Shown in pieces: positions 1 to 10,100 of a stretch of 64,000 bases of DNA. The number at the start of each line of letters is the position of its first letter. The stretch's first letter is position 1. Source of the stretch: Atrina japonica (lineage: Eukaryota > Mollusca > Bivalvia > Pterioida > Pinnidae); NCBI GenBank assembly GCA_030159075.1, contig BROG01000026.1, positions 2,015,501 to 2,079,500 on the forward strand, read 5' to 3'. The notes beneath the pieces are model-generated. The model was given only the letters and a program-made list of their open reading frames with translations. It had not been told where the DNA came from and made no database searches. The position numbers and the translations under genes were made by a program.

Positions 1-950
1 AAGCAGGTTAGATCATATGACCATATCCAAAGTGTATTACTACATACATAGTAAACCTGACTCCATCTTGTAATACACAGTGGAACATAACTCGAATCTG
101 TCTTGTTTACTAAATAACGTAATACACAGTGGATATGATCTAATCTTTACTTATATAATGTAACTCAACTCCGTCTTGTTTACTAAATAACGTAATAAAT
201 GGTGGATTTGATCTAACCTTTATTTATATAACATAACTCGACTCTGTCTTGTTTACTAAATAACGTAATACATGGTGGATATGATCTAACCTTTACTTAT
301 ATAACGTAACTCAACTCCGTCTTGTTTACTAAATAACGTAATACACAGTGGATATGATTTAACCTTTACTTATATAACGTAACTCAACTCCGTCTTGTTT
401 ACTAAATAACGTAATACACAGTGGATATGATTTAACCTTTACTTATATAACGTAACTCAACTCCGTCTTGTTTACTAAATAATGTAATACACAGTGGATA
501 TGATCTAAACTTTACTTATATAACATAACTCAACTCCGTCTTGTTTACTAAATAACGTAATACACAGTGGATATGATTTAACCTTTACTTATATAACGTA
601 ACTCAACTCTGTCTTGTTTACTAAATAACGTAATACACAGTGGATATGATCTAAACTTTACTTATATAACATAACTCAACTCCGTCTTGTTTACTAAATA
701 ACGTAATACACAGTGGATATGATTTAACCTTTACTTATATAACGTAACTCAACTCCGTCTTGTTTACTAAATAACGTAATACACAGTGGATATGATCTAA
801 ACTTTACTTATATAACATAACTCAACTCCATCTTGTTTACTAAATAACGTAATACACAGTGGATATGATTTAACCTTTACTTATATAACGTAACTCAACT
901 CCGTCTTGTTTACTAAATAACGTAATACATGGTGGATATGATCTAACTAA
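1..950. repeat. 73 bp satellite array, about 13 copies, running off the window
   Basis: The unit has a constant 73-base spacing, measured from CTTGTTTACTAAATAACG at 321, 394 and 467. Variation is small and shared between alternate units (ATGATTTAACC versus ATGATCTAAAC), suggesting a higher-order pattern. The array starts before base 1. Confidence 0.92.
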
Positions 951-1018
951 AACAAGCTAAGTGCTAAACCAAATACCAGAATATAGTTAGTGTATAAATG
1001 CTTTTTTACAGTTTTCTT

Positions 1019-1202
1019 GTACAGGTAGAACCTGTCTTCAAACACCACTCTCATGAAAGACCTCCTGTCTTTTGAGACCACATTTTGAAAACCACTCAAT
1101 TAAATAACTCTGTGAAAAGAAAACTTCCTGAAGGACCACCTGTCTTGAGAGACCACATCTGAGAGGTAGAAAGGGTGGTCTCTCAAGGCGGGTTCCACTG
1201 TA
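1019..1202. mobile_element. MITE with pogo/Tigger-like ends (GTAGAACCTG...GGTTCCACTGTA)
   Basis: This palindromic element has ACAGGTAGAACCTGTCTT on the left and the inverted GGCGGGTTCCACTGTA on the right. The interior repeats 'gagaccac' in both orientations. Related copies lie at 4059-4242, 27965-28139 and 28213-28422. Termini of the type CAGT-N-AACCT are typical of pogo-like Tc1/mariner derivatives. There is no coding capacity. Confidence 0.65.
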
Positions 1203-1211
1203 TATTTTTAT

Positions 1212-1394
1212 CTACTCATTACCTTGTTAAGCATCTCAAATTACCTTGTTAAGCATCTCAAATTACCTTGTTAAGCATCTCAAATTACCTTGTTAAGCAT
1301 CTCAAATTACCTTGTTAAGCATCTCAAATTACCTTGTTAAGCATCTCAAATTACCTTGTTAAGCATCTCAAATTACCTTGTTAAGCATCTCAAG
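1212..1394. repeat. 22 bp tandem array, about 8-9 copies
   Basis: The near-identical unit ATTACCTTGTTAAGCATCTC-AA is repeated head to tail, starting about 10 bases after the end of the MITE at 1019-1202. Confidence 0.93.
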
Positions 1395-1462
1395 TTATTT
1401 GGTAGATAAAACAATTTTGGTAGATGAAACAGATTATGTTGATTTTATTCACATTTTCCTTC

Positions 1463-1838
1463 TTAAGCCCCGTTCACACAATCAAAGTTTTCTTTGTCAA
1501 AGTCTGTCAAAGAAAACTTGGTCAAAATTTCTTTGATGAAGTCACCAGTCACATTATCAAAGTTTTTTGAGTGACTTGTACAAGAAAATGTAGGAACCAT
1601 GTGCTTGTAACATGTAAACATTGATTGCATCATATCAAATATCTGCTTTGATTGGCTGTATTCCAATAAAGTCCTTCAAAGTTTGAAGAAAAATAGGATG
1701 AGTTTCTATCCCATCACAGTTCTTTTACGGACTTTGATCAAAGTTTTTTTGACCATTCACATTATCAAATTTTGGATCAAAAACTTTGACCAAGAAAACT
1801 TGTACAAGAAAACTTTGATCATATGAAAGGGGCCTTAA
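1463..1838. mobile_element. MITE with TTAA ends (TTAAG-CCCC...GGGGCC-TTAA)
   Basis: The left end TTAAGCCCCGTTCACACAAT and the right end, read in reverse as TTAAGGCCCCTTTCATATGA, are inverted repeats. Both continue into ATCAAAGTTTTCTT. The interior holds further inverted copies of the CAAAGTTTTCTTGG-type motif. Flanking TTAA suggests piggyBac-type mobilisation. The 67-codon frame inside it is not a gene. Confidence 0.7.
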
Positions 1839-1872
1839 TATGCCTTAATTAATTAAATCATAGCCACCATTT

Positions 1873-2400
1873 TTTCAATACTGTATACCTGGCAATTTTT
1901 CAATACTGTATCCCTGGCAATTTTTCAATACTGTATACCTGGGAATTTTTCAATACTGTATACCTGGCAATTTTTCAATACTGTATACCTGGCAATTTTT
2001 CAATACTGTATACCTGGGAATTTTTCAATACTGTATACCTGGCAATTTTTCAATACTGTATACCTGGCAATTTTTCAATACTGTATACCTGGCAATTTTT
2101 CAATACTGTATACCTGGCAATTTTTCAATACTGTATACCTGGCAATTTTTCAATACTGTATACCTGGCAATTTTTTCAATACTGTATACCTGGCAATTTT
2201 TCAATACTGTATACCTGGCAATTTTTCAATACTGTATACCTGGCAATTTTTCAATACTGTATACCTGGCAATTTTTCAATACTGTATACCTGGCAATTTT
2301 TCAATACTGTATACCTGGCAATTTTTCAATACTGTATACCTGGCAATTTTTCAATACTGTATACCTGGCAATTTTTCAATACTGTATACCTGGGAATTTT
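1873..2400. repeat. 25 bp tandem array, about 21 copies, derived from a MITE end
   Basis: The unit TTTTTCAATACTGTATACCT-GGCAA repeats almost perfectly. The last copy runs directly into GGGAATTTTCGCTCTCCG, the end sequence of another dispersed repeat here (compare 3073-3190, 34570-34800 and 58390-58600). The array therefore looks like an expansion of a transposon terminus. Confidence 0.92.
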
Positions 2401-2636
2401 CGCTCTCCGTTAATTTGGCCCTTTTACAACTGAAAACCTTTAATCACCATAGTCTCCTAGATGACATACAGTGGAATCTTGTTATGTCAAAATCAGTGGA
2501 GTTGAAATTTCAGGTATGACAATATTAAACTTTCAGTGTCAGTTTTGACGGATAGATCAATATTTTGATTTAAAGTATTTTAGTTATCTTCAATATCTGG
2601 AAGTTAAAGGGGTGGTACCATGAATTTCTAGATGAC

Positions 2637-3051
2637 CTGGGCCCGAAGTCACCAAATTTACTCAGTACTCAAGCTCAACTAACTTTTCTTGATTATAAGG
2701 AAAAAAACAAGCAATATTTATTCTGTAACTGGACATGTCTGTATATTGACGGCATACAATTGTAAATAATGGTGGAAGTTATTGCTCATTTGAAGAAAAC
2801 TTCAAATATATCAAACAAATTTTGAGTACGTACTTAAATATTGAGTACCATACTCAATGTATCTATTCATTTTTTACAGGAATATCATAAGTGTGACACA
2901 AATATTTATATGTGACTGATGTAAAATTATATTTATAACATGTTTACTATTAACTCAAATTTGAAGTTTTATGAGCAATTCGGTAGTCTATAAATAATAA
3001 AAATAAAAGTTGAGCTTGAGTATTGAGTAAATTTGGTGACTTTGGGCCCAG
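2637..3051. mobile_element. MITE, about 415 bp, with terminal inverted repeats of about 45 bp
   Basis: The left end CTGGGCCCGAAGTCACCAAA and the right end (inverted CTGGGCCCAAAGTCACCAAA) match over some 45 bases, continuing TTTACTCA-TACTCAAGCTCAACT. The AT-rich interior has no open frame of note. Confidence 0.85.
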
Positions 3052-3072
3052 ATTTCACTGTATTAATTGTGT

Positions 3073-3190
3073 CTATGCTCCAATTCTTAGCTTGAAAATT
3101 TTGCTTTCATTCCAAATTCACTCTCACATCTAAGGTAAAAAAAATGATGACTTAAATGGGAGCGAATCTTTCCAGGTATACATTAATAAC
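3073..3190. mobile_element. Fragment of a dispersed MITE (GAAAATTTCGC ... CCAGGTATAC family)
   Basis: It contains AGCTTGAAAATTTTGCTTTC and ends GAGCGAATCTTTCCAGGTAT. Similar copies lie at 20850-20965, 34570-34800 and 58390-58600. The ends resemble a repeat common in bivalve genomes; that attribution is from memory. Confidence 0.55.
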
Positions 3191-3210
3191 TTAATAAGTA
3201 AGGTTTTTTG

Positions 3211-3440
3211 TTTCACTATTTTTTTTTTACATCCCACCAAGAATTTTTCACTTATATTGCAGTGTCACCAAACTTAAGTGAAGAGTGACATGTTTTGATC
3301 AGTGCTATGGATTGATGGAAATGCAGTAAGGTTTCTTTTAGGTGTCACACCCACCACAACACGGTTTGACCTCATTCCACGAATCCAACTGAAGACCTTT
3401 CGCTTGTGAGTTGAACACTCAGCCACTAGATCAGTAAAAT
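3211..3440 (-). mobile_element. tRNA-derived SINE copy, degraded
   Basis: Read on the minus strand it has a tRNA-like head (ctagtggctgagtg...) and box-B-like sequence, then a central region ending in AAGTGAAAAATTCTTGGTGGG. The same family is seen better preserved at 6036-6370 and 42130-42473. Confidence 0.55.
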
Positions 3441-4058
3441 AAGTAAGCAAAGCAAACTATTTATTGTGAGAGAATAAAGAGATTTTCCTGGGCCATTTTC
3501 GAGTCTGGTTACAGGACACTATTCCCAATGTGAAAACAGCTTGAATCTTCTGCCAAAAAACATATAAGCAAAATTTCACAAATTCAAATTTCAAATTAAA
3601 GAATACAGTAATTTCAAGTATATCAGTTTTTTCTGATACTGGATCCAGAATTTAGGAGGAAGGGAAATACGTAAGATAGAAACATGACTACATACATATG
3701 TACGAACCAAAAACTATTGTTAGCAATAGATATGGAACTGGAAAGGATATCCTTATTGGAAATGACATTTTCCACTTGACTTGACATCACATTTGTTGTT
3801 TTAACAAGCAAATGATTTGGTCATCGATCATAACAGATACTGGGACTTTTTTTTTGTTTAAAAAAATTGTCAAAAAATCAGGATCATGTAAGTACATGTA
3901 GATTATATTATTGGGTTGACTCCTAAAAAACTCCCCATAAAATTCAGAGATGGTCAAACTATAAACCGATTTAGTGGTTAATATGTACATGTACTTAATT
4001 GTGGCCTGCTTTATCAAAAGCAGTCGCGTAATGCTCGGGTCAATTACAAGTATTTAGA

Positions 4059-4242
4059 ACAGTGGGACCTGTCTTGAGAGACCACCCTTTCTGACAGGTG
4101 ACTTCTCTCAAGACAGGTGTCGAGGTGATCTCTCAAAAGAGGTTTTATGTACAGAATTATTTAACTGAATAGATTTTAAAATGTGGTCTCAAAAGACAGG
4201 TGGTCTTTCCTGACAGTTGTCTCTCAAGACTGGACTCACTGT
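4059..4242. mobile_element. MITE with pogo-like ends (CAGTGGGACCTG...GGACTCACTGTA)
   Basis: Same family as 1019-1202: ACAGTGGGACCTGTCTTGAG at the left, the inverse CTCTCAAGACTGGACTCACT at the right, and an internal palindromic 'gagaccacc/ggtggtctc' pattern. Confidence 0.65.
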
Positions 4243-4545
4243 AATCAAAGCCAGATTTAGTAAGTTATGCATTACAAGGGATATTTTTAAGTTTAAGTTA
4301 TGCACTAACAAGAAGATTTTTATGTTTTTATATATAAGCATTGCTGAATATCCCAATAATACCTAAAATCAACTGAACTGATATCTGTTTATCAATACAT
4401 GAATAAAGTTATTTTTTCATCCTTTAAGTATGGAAAATGGCTTGCACATTATTTACTCTCTGTGAAATACATGTTTTAAGAAATTAAAAATTTTTGTTTT
4501 GCACCAGATTGTAGCTTATTTTCTTTTCTTTCCAAATATTTAACT

Positions 4546-4632
4546 CATCAACCCCTGAAAAACAATGTACCGACTTCTGTAAATCAATGACTTAGACTAG
4601 TCCAAATGTGTTTTAAGGGGTGAATGATTTAA
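4546..4632. mobile_element. Short palindromic MITE of the 'CAACCCCTG' TTAA family
   Basis: It starts TTAACTCATCAACCCCTG and ends TTTTAAGGGGTGAATGATTTAA, inverted ends flanked by TTAA-like sites. Related fragments lie at 22947-23020, 25737-25957 and 28320-28372. Confidence 0.55.
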
Positions 4633-4766
4633 GTTTCTCAATATTCTATTGTTTCTCAGACCTCCCATCAACTCAAGACATCAGAACTTCTGTAACACTG
4701 TGATCAATTTTATTATTGACAAGTAACTATAAATTGAAATTTTATAGCACTGGTAGGTCTAACTTA

Positions 4767-4996
4767 ACTAAAGCTTAATAATTTATTGACCCCTGTAGCC
4801 ATCTTTGGACTCATCTGTTTCAAAGACTGGTTAAGTCCACTGTCAGAATTATTCAGGAGTGTATAATTTAGAATCCAAATTTGAAAATGATTCTTCACTC
4901 AATATTTACTTGTACACCCCTGAAGTATGACAGTAGACCATACTATTTACTGATTTGGGTGAGTCTAAATGTGACCACAGGGGGTGAGGAGTTAAG
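4767..4996. mobile_element. Palindromic MITE with TTAA ends
   Basis: The element reads inward from AATTTATTGACCCCTGTAGC with TTTGGACTCATCTG, and ends GTGAGTCTAAATGTGACCAC followed by GGGGGTGAGGAGTTAA. Copies at 21287-21473, 23403-23624 and 38918-39040 share the interior GACAGTAGACCATAC. TTAA at the border fits piggyBac-type mobilisation. Confidence 0.65.
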
Positions 4997-5219
4997 TATG
5001 TATGTAACCATATAATTTGGAATTAGAGAAATAATGTTTCAATGGAAATATTTAGTTTGAATCCCAATGTTATTTCATCATTATGCAACAACATTTCTTG
5101 CAGTTTTTTTTGTAAGCCATACTTTCAATACATGTACTTTGATTTGCCATGTGACTAATTTTGCCATAGCAATCAGAGTTCCAGCTAGATAGATTAAGAT
5201 TTTATCATGTTTAACTTAC

Positions 5220-6874
5220 CTGTTCTCTAAAATCTTCTAACTTTTTCTTTTCTCTTTCTTGCTGTTTCTCTACCAAAGCTTGTTGTGCTATAAATAGAAA
5301 TTTTCATCAACCTTATACTGGTAACCATCAAATATTTAATTAGCAACTGCAACCTTGAACATATAATAGTGTATTTATTAGCAATATGGAATCCATTTGG
5401 GTGACAAAGCCGATAGACAAATAAAAATAGAACATTTACCGCATATTTGGTGAACCTAAGGCAATGCAAATGATATGAAGTGTAGTAAGGTTTCCCTTAA
5501 TATATAGAACATCATATCTTTTGATGCTTTACCATCGACCAATCAATGAGTGTATTAGATTTTCTAACGAATTCAAAATGGAGGCAGGATGACATGTAAA
5601 TGAAAATGATGGATAGCAAGAATTCACATCTTCATGGAATTATATGTCGTAGGCATGGCACAACTTGATGCTTATGGATTTTTGAAAATAACAAATCAGG
5701 TTTACAAGCAAATTGCCAAATTTCAGATGGCAGCAACAAGAAAAAGATAGTTAAAATGGTCAAGATGTTGCTGTGAAAATGTCATGTATCTTGCTACGAG
5801 TATGAAGAAAGTGCAAATGTATATGTGAGAGGACTTCTGGCCCTGATTTTACCAAAAAAGGAACTTTAAATTGCGACAGAATTTTAGTGTGCTGCTTTGT
5901 CTACTTAATATGAGACTGCTTAATTTCTGTCAAAATGAGGTCATCCTTCCATGACCCCATGTTTTGATAGAAATTGGAGACAGTTCAGTTTTAAGTCATC
6001 CCAAAGACAAGCCTTTATTTGTACTATTTGTTTGTTTGTTCGATTGTTGTTAAATTTACATCCTGTCAATGGTCAAGAATATTTCATTTATATTGAGATG
6101 TTGATGGCTTTAGATAAAGTGGTACAATTTTGGCCTGTGCTATGGACTGACGCCAATGCAGTGAGGGTTCTTTTACATGCCACATACTCCTAGGCCTCAG
6201 TTTTCAGTCTTAAATGAAAGACTCATGACCTTCACTTCATATGCCAAGCACTTGGCGAAGTAACAGTCACTACCAACTTTAAGGTATTTGGTATTACAAG
6301 GTCTGGGAATCAAACGTGGGACCTTCCGCTTGTAAGTTGAACTCTCTATCACTAGACCGCTGCAAGCGATAACAGTATGTACCGTGATGTGAACTAAGTA
6401 TCACTGCAAAGACGCTTCGCTAAGGATAAGTCACTTCTTTTTTCAATGTGAACCTGGAACCTTTGGCTTGAGAGTAGAACACTCTTCCATCACAACGACT
6501 CAAGTTACAAGATCTTATTTGTTTTTAACTGCTGTTTACGCTGTCTGACTGCATGCTCGTCTACAATGTTTTATATAAAACCCATCATTCAGGGACTCTG
6601 AGTAAAGCAGTCCAACTTTCAGTACGTACCCGTTTAGGCTTTTATTTTAAAAAAAAAGTATATATATAGTTTTAAAACCAAGGCTTTTTACACCATGTCG
6701 CTTAAAACAAAATTTGTGCCCTTAATTATCTTTTTGTCATCTTAAATAGATATAATTGTGGAGTATAAAATTATTGACTGCAGTCTATATCATACCTTTA
6801 GCTTTCTTTCGTTCTGCATCCCCAAGAGTTGGAGGTTTTTGCATGGAGCCTAAGATTGATCCGAGGAGGTCCAT
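5220..6874 (-). CDS. SPAG7: SPAG7 (sperm-associated antigen 7), first two coding exons, partial
   Basis: Two exons on the minus strand join in frame. Exon 1 (6874-6796) reads MDLLGSILGSMQKPPTLGD and then AERKKAK, and ends at a GTATG donor. Exon 2 (5287-5220) follows an ATAG acceptor, reads AQQALVEKQQEREKKKLEDF and then REQ, and ends at a GTAAG donor in phase 0. The start matches the conserved SPAG7 N-terminus (MADLLGSIL...EKPPSLGD) followed by its charged, Gln/Glu/Lys-rich helix. SPAG7 is a nuclear protein of about 227 residues with an R3H domain (a single-strand nucleic-acid-binding fold); its exact role is not settled. The R3H-coding exons were not found between 1 and 5219, so they lie outside the window or were missed among the repeats. 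The start codon is unusual: an ATG at 6887 is out of frame (see findings). The gene diverges from NDUFB5. Confidence 0.85.
6036..6370 (-). mobile_element. tRNA-derived SINE with conserved central domain
   Basis: Read on the minus strand: a tRNA-like head (gcttgcagcggtctagtgat) with box A and box B, then the central domain CTCACTGCATTGGCGTCAGT, and a tail ending in AACAATCGAACAAACAAACA. The same family occurs at 42130-42473. Its domain layout resembles V-type molluscan SINEs such as RUDI; the family name is inference. Confidence 0.7.
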
Positions 6875-6887
6875 AGTTGTCGGCCAT
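6798..6887 (-). other. Short upstream ORF overlapping the SPAG7 start
   Basis: The first ATG upstream of the SPAG7 frame is at 6887, in good context (G at -3, G at +4). It opens a 29-codon frame that begins MADNYGPP and stops at TAA 6800-6798, two bases before the exon 1 donor. It overlaps the SPAG7 start (6874) in another frame. If the mRNA starts upstream of 6887, this ORF would compete with SPAG7 translation. Its first three codons (Met-Ala-Asp) match the conserved SPAG7 start, which suggests it is the displaced ancestral start. Confidence 0.5.
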
Positions 6888-7171
6888 TACTTATTTATAT
6901 CATAATGCGCTAGATATACATTTGTATTTAAGATTTGACAAATTTTAAGTTTTTACAATTTTGTATCCACATTTAAAACAAACATATCAAACATAAGCAT
7001 TTGGTTATACTGTCATGAATTTTAATCCAAACATAATTTCTATGTGACAAAATATGTTGTCGTCTGAAGAGTAATGTATTCCGGAAAAGTAATCATACGT
7101 GATCGGTTTCGAATTTAGTTTGAACACAACAACTGCGAAACGGACAGTGTCACCTTGCAGAAAGGGGCACG
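6875..7171. promoter_or_regulatory. Probable bidirectional promoter between SPAG7 and NDUFB5
   Basis: 297 bases separate the divergent start codons of SPAG7 (minus) and NDUFB5 (plus), so both promoters and both 5' UTRs must lie here unless there are unseen non-coding exons. No clear TATA box is placed for either gene. A palindromic TTCCGGAA at 7079-7086 is a consensus ETS/GABP-type core. Such sites are typical of housekeeping and nuclear-encoded respiratory genes in animals. The link to regulation is inference. Confidence 0.55.
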
Positions 7172-10100
7172 ATGGCAGCATTTAGCTGTGTAAGACCGGT
7201 CACCCTTCGTGGTGTTCAGATTCTATTTAATTCACTACCCAAAAATTCTTCGCAAGCCCTACTCCCACGTCAACAAACTCAAAATGGTAAGTGGCAATCA
7301 AACTTGAGTAGAACAGAATTTATTGAATGAGAAACACAGGCACTTGTTTCTTTCAGTGTGTGTGTGTGGGGGGGGGGGGGGTGTTGAAGTGGGAATTTCA
7401 GCAACATTTTTATAGCGTTGAACTATTTAATGTCCAGGGGTATATAGGGATCATGCAGAATTCCGACCCTCCACACCACTTCTACAGCTTCGAAGCAATA
7501 AATTGCACTATAACTAAGGCTTTTTAAGGAAATTCAGTGTGTCTTGTTTTTATTCATGTATTTGTTATAACATCTGTCGTAACAGTTATCACAATAGTTG
7601 GAAAAATTAAACTAAAATGATAATTTTGATTCTCAAAGTCGTCTATGCACTTGAAAATTTTAACACAAAAAAGGATCTTTCAGCGTGTGCATGAATATTG
7701 TAGACTAGTATTGCTGTCGAGAGAGAGAGACAGTTTCACATGTTATTGCAGCTGAAGTCTAAATTTAACAGTCATGATGTAGTACAGGTGTCCGATAGGG
7801 TCTCAGTGTTTTAGGCTTGCATCTCCTGTCACCCATGTCAAGTGAAATTTTCAATCAGGAAAGTAAAAATCTGTCCACTTGTCCTGGAAAGTAAAATTAC
7901 CTATAGGATTCCTAATTGCCAAGGATAATCAGGGGGCCTACTCAAAAACCCATTTGTAATTACACTTAAAAGAACCTGTAACTGAGTGTAATGCACTGTG
8001 TACATAACCAAGTGACAATTAATTATCTTTTAAGTTACGAAAACATAGGTATTCAAGAGAGTGTCAAAAACTTATATTTATATGTATACCACATAGTTCA
8101 TACTTTTGAATCATCCCCTTATCTCAGCATCCTGCTGTGAAGTTGAAATTTTCATTCAGACACTACAAGCTATGTTCACTGTAACGTGATCTTCAACTGA
8201 TAAGAGTCGGGTGGCAATCTTTGAAGTTTAGAAAGTTTTAGAAATGTGTTATGGACACTACAGATTTGAATTGTTTAACAATTTCAGCTAGGGGAATTAA
8301 AGATCCGTAATGAAATTGTTGAAAAAAGAATTATTGAAAAGTTGATTTTTCTCTAAGTTGAATTTAGGCCGAATTCCGTCCTTGATTTTTTTGTAATCTC
8401 ATATTCTCTCCCTATTGTTTTTATCGACTAAATGTACTTTTTGGAGAAATAAAAACTATATTGAAATAAAAATATATACTGTATGTGTACTTATTTTAGC
8501 GATATACTAATACTAACGCCTTTCGCGTCCAAGTCATTGCGCTAATTCAAGGGCAATACAAAAATGTCTCCATCCTGTCATTCTTTATACACAAAAAAAC
8601 TAATAAGATAAATCATGTGATTTCAACATTACACTAATACATCTATACTCCCTGACAGCGCTAAAATATGAGTGTGCTAATTCAAATACACATACAGTAA
8701 TAAAACTATCCAATTCTCTGTTTAATAGTGAAAATCCTATTGAAATGCATTAAGAACTGGCTTCACAATATTTTTTGGAAAAAAATCTTGTTTTATATGA
8801 AATATAAAAATGATAATGTCTATAAACGTTTGACAGGTAGCTGTATCTATTTTATCTGAATATCTGAAACATTATTTTGGATCTTTTGAATCGTAAGTGG
8901 TATGATGTTGACATATCCACATTTTATGAAATGTTCAGTGATAGGACCTATATGAAGCCATTGTCAGGCTTTATATATTACTATTCTTAAAATTATCAAA
9001 ATTTCAAAATTAGAATTCATTGCTGTACTATCAAAAAGATACTTGTGATTTTCAGTTATGCTTAATCAGGTGTGAAACTTGATGTGTGTAGTTGCTAAAT
9101 GGCTTGATACTTTGAAAAAATCAAGTATCTACTGTGAATGTTGCCATGGTATATAGGCTTATATGTTGTCACTCTAGCTACAGATACAAGTCGACTTAAT
9201 TTTGCCAGATGGAAAGGTTTTCTAGGCTGCATGTGTTCAACGCTATTGAGGCCATTCAGGCTTTTGATATTGAAATTGAGAAATCTAGAAATACATAAAA
9301 CTATGTGAAAATGCAAGAATCTCTTCAAATTCATTGTCATTTGAGTTATATTCCCTTTTAAGGGATTTTTCATGTTTTTCACTGTTTTTAACATAGAAAG
9401 TGAAAGAAGCAAAAATGTTCAGCGTGCAAAGATCTACAAAAAAGTTAACAAGGCTGGGTTTCCCCTTTAATTGGATTTCTGATGTTTTGAAATTGGATTC
9501 TGTCAATAAACTGTCCACTAGATGGCGCTTGAATAACACAGGATACAGTTGTATACAAATGGCTTTATAACTCAAAACTGATTGACTTTTTGTATACAAA
9601 GATATATGAGAAAGATGCTAGGAATTATCTAAGGATCGTTTTGACAAAATTTCAAGGTCATGGGGTCAAAGGTCCAGTTCACAAACTCCTAAGTAAACAG
9701 AAAATATGTTTTTGTGGTTTTTTTGTGTTTGTTTGTTTTCTTTTTCAAATTTTAGACATATTCCACTTCTCAAGAACCAGTGGACTAATTTTAGCCAAAC
9801 TTGACAGGAAATTTTTCTCAGATGGCTGTTAAGGCCCATAGGGCTGCTTGTATTTGGTTGAACTGTAAGCTAACTGTAATCAAACAGTCTAAGTAATTTT
9901 TGTTTGAACATACATGTATATTTTTATTTGAAAATGTCATATTCATTAGACGTTTTCACTGTGGTCCAGGTTTAGAGTGTTCGGATGGCAAGCTGAAGAT
10001 CAAAGGTTTGACTCACTTGGACTGTACCCAAGTCTGGGAATACCCAGTAGTGGTGATTCACATGGCTGTCATACATGCCTGCACCTAAACTATAAAACTT

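Larger units (their letters stand above)
3442..5219. other. SPAG7 downstream intron or flank with several MITEs; no exon found
   Basis: AT-rich sequence with elements at 4059-4242, 4546-4632 and 4767-4996. The R3H-coding exons of SPAG7 were sought on the minus strand and not recognised. Confidence 0.5.

Noticed and set aside
9095..9599. Minus-strand frames of about 105 codons
   Set aside because: Lie in a dispersed non-coding repeat and overlap each other in different frames.
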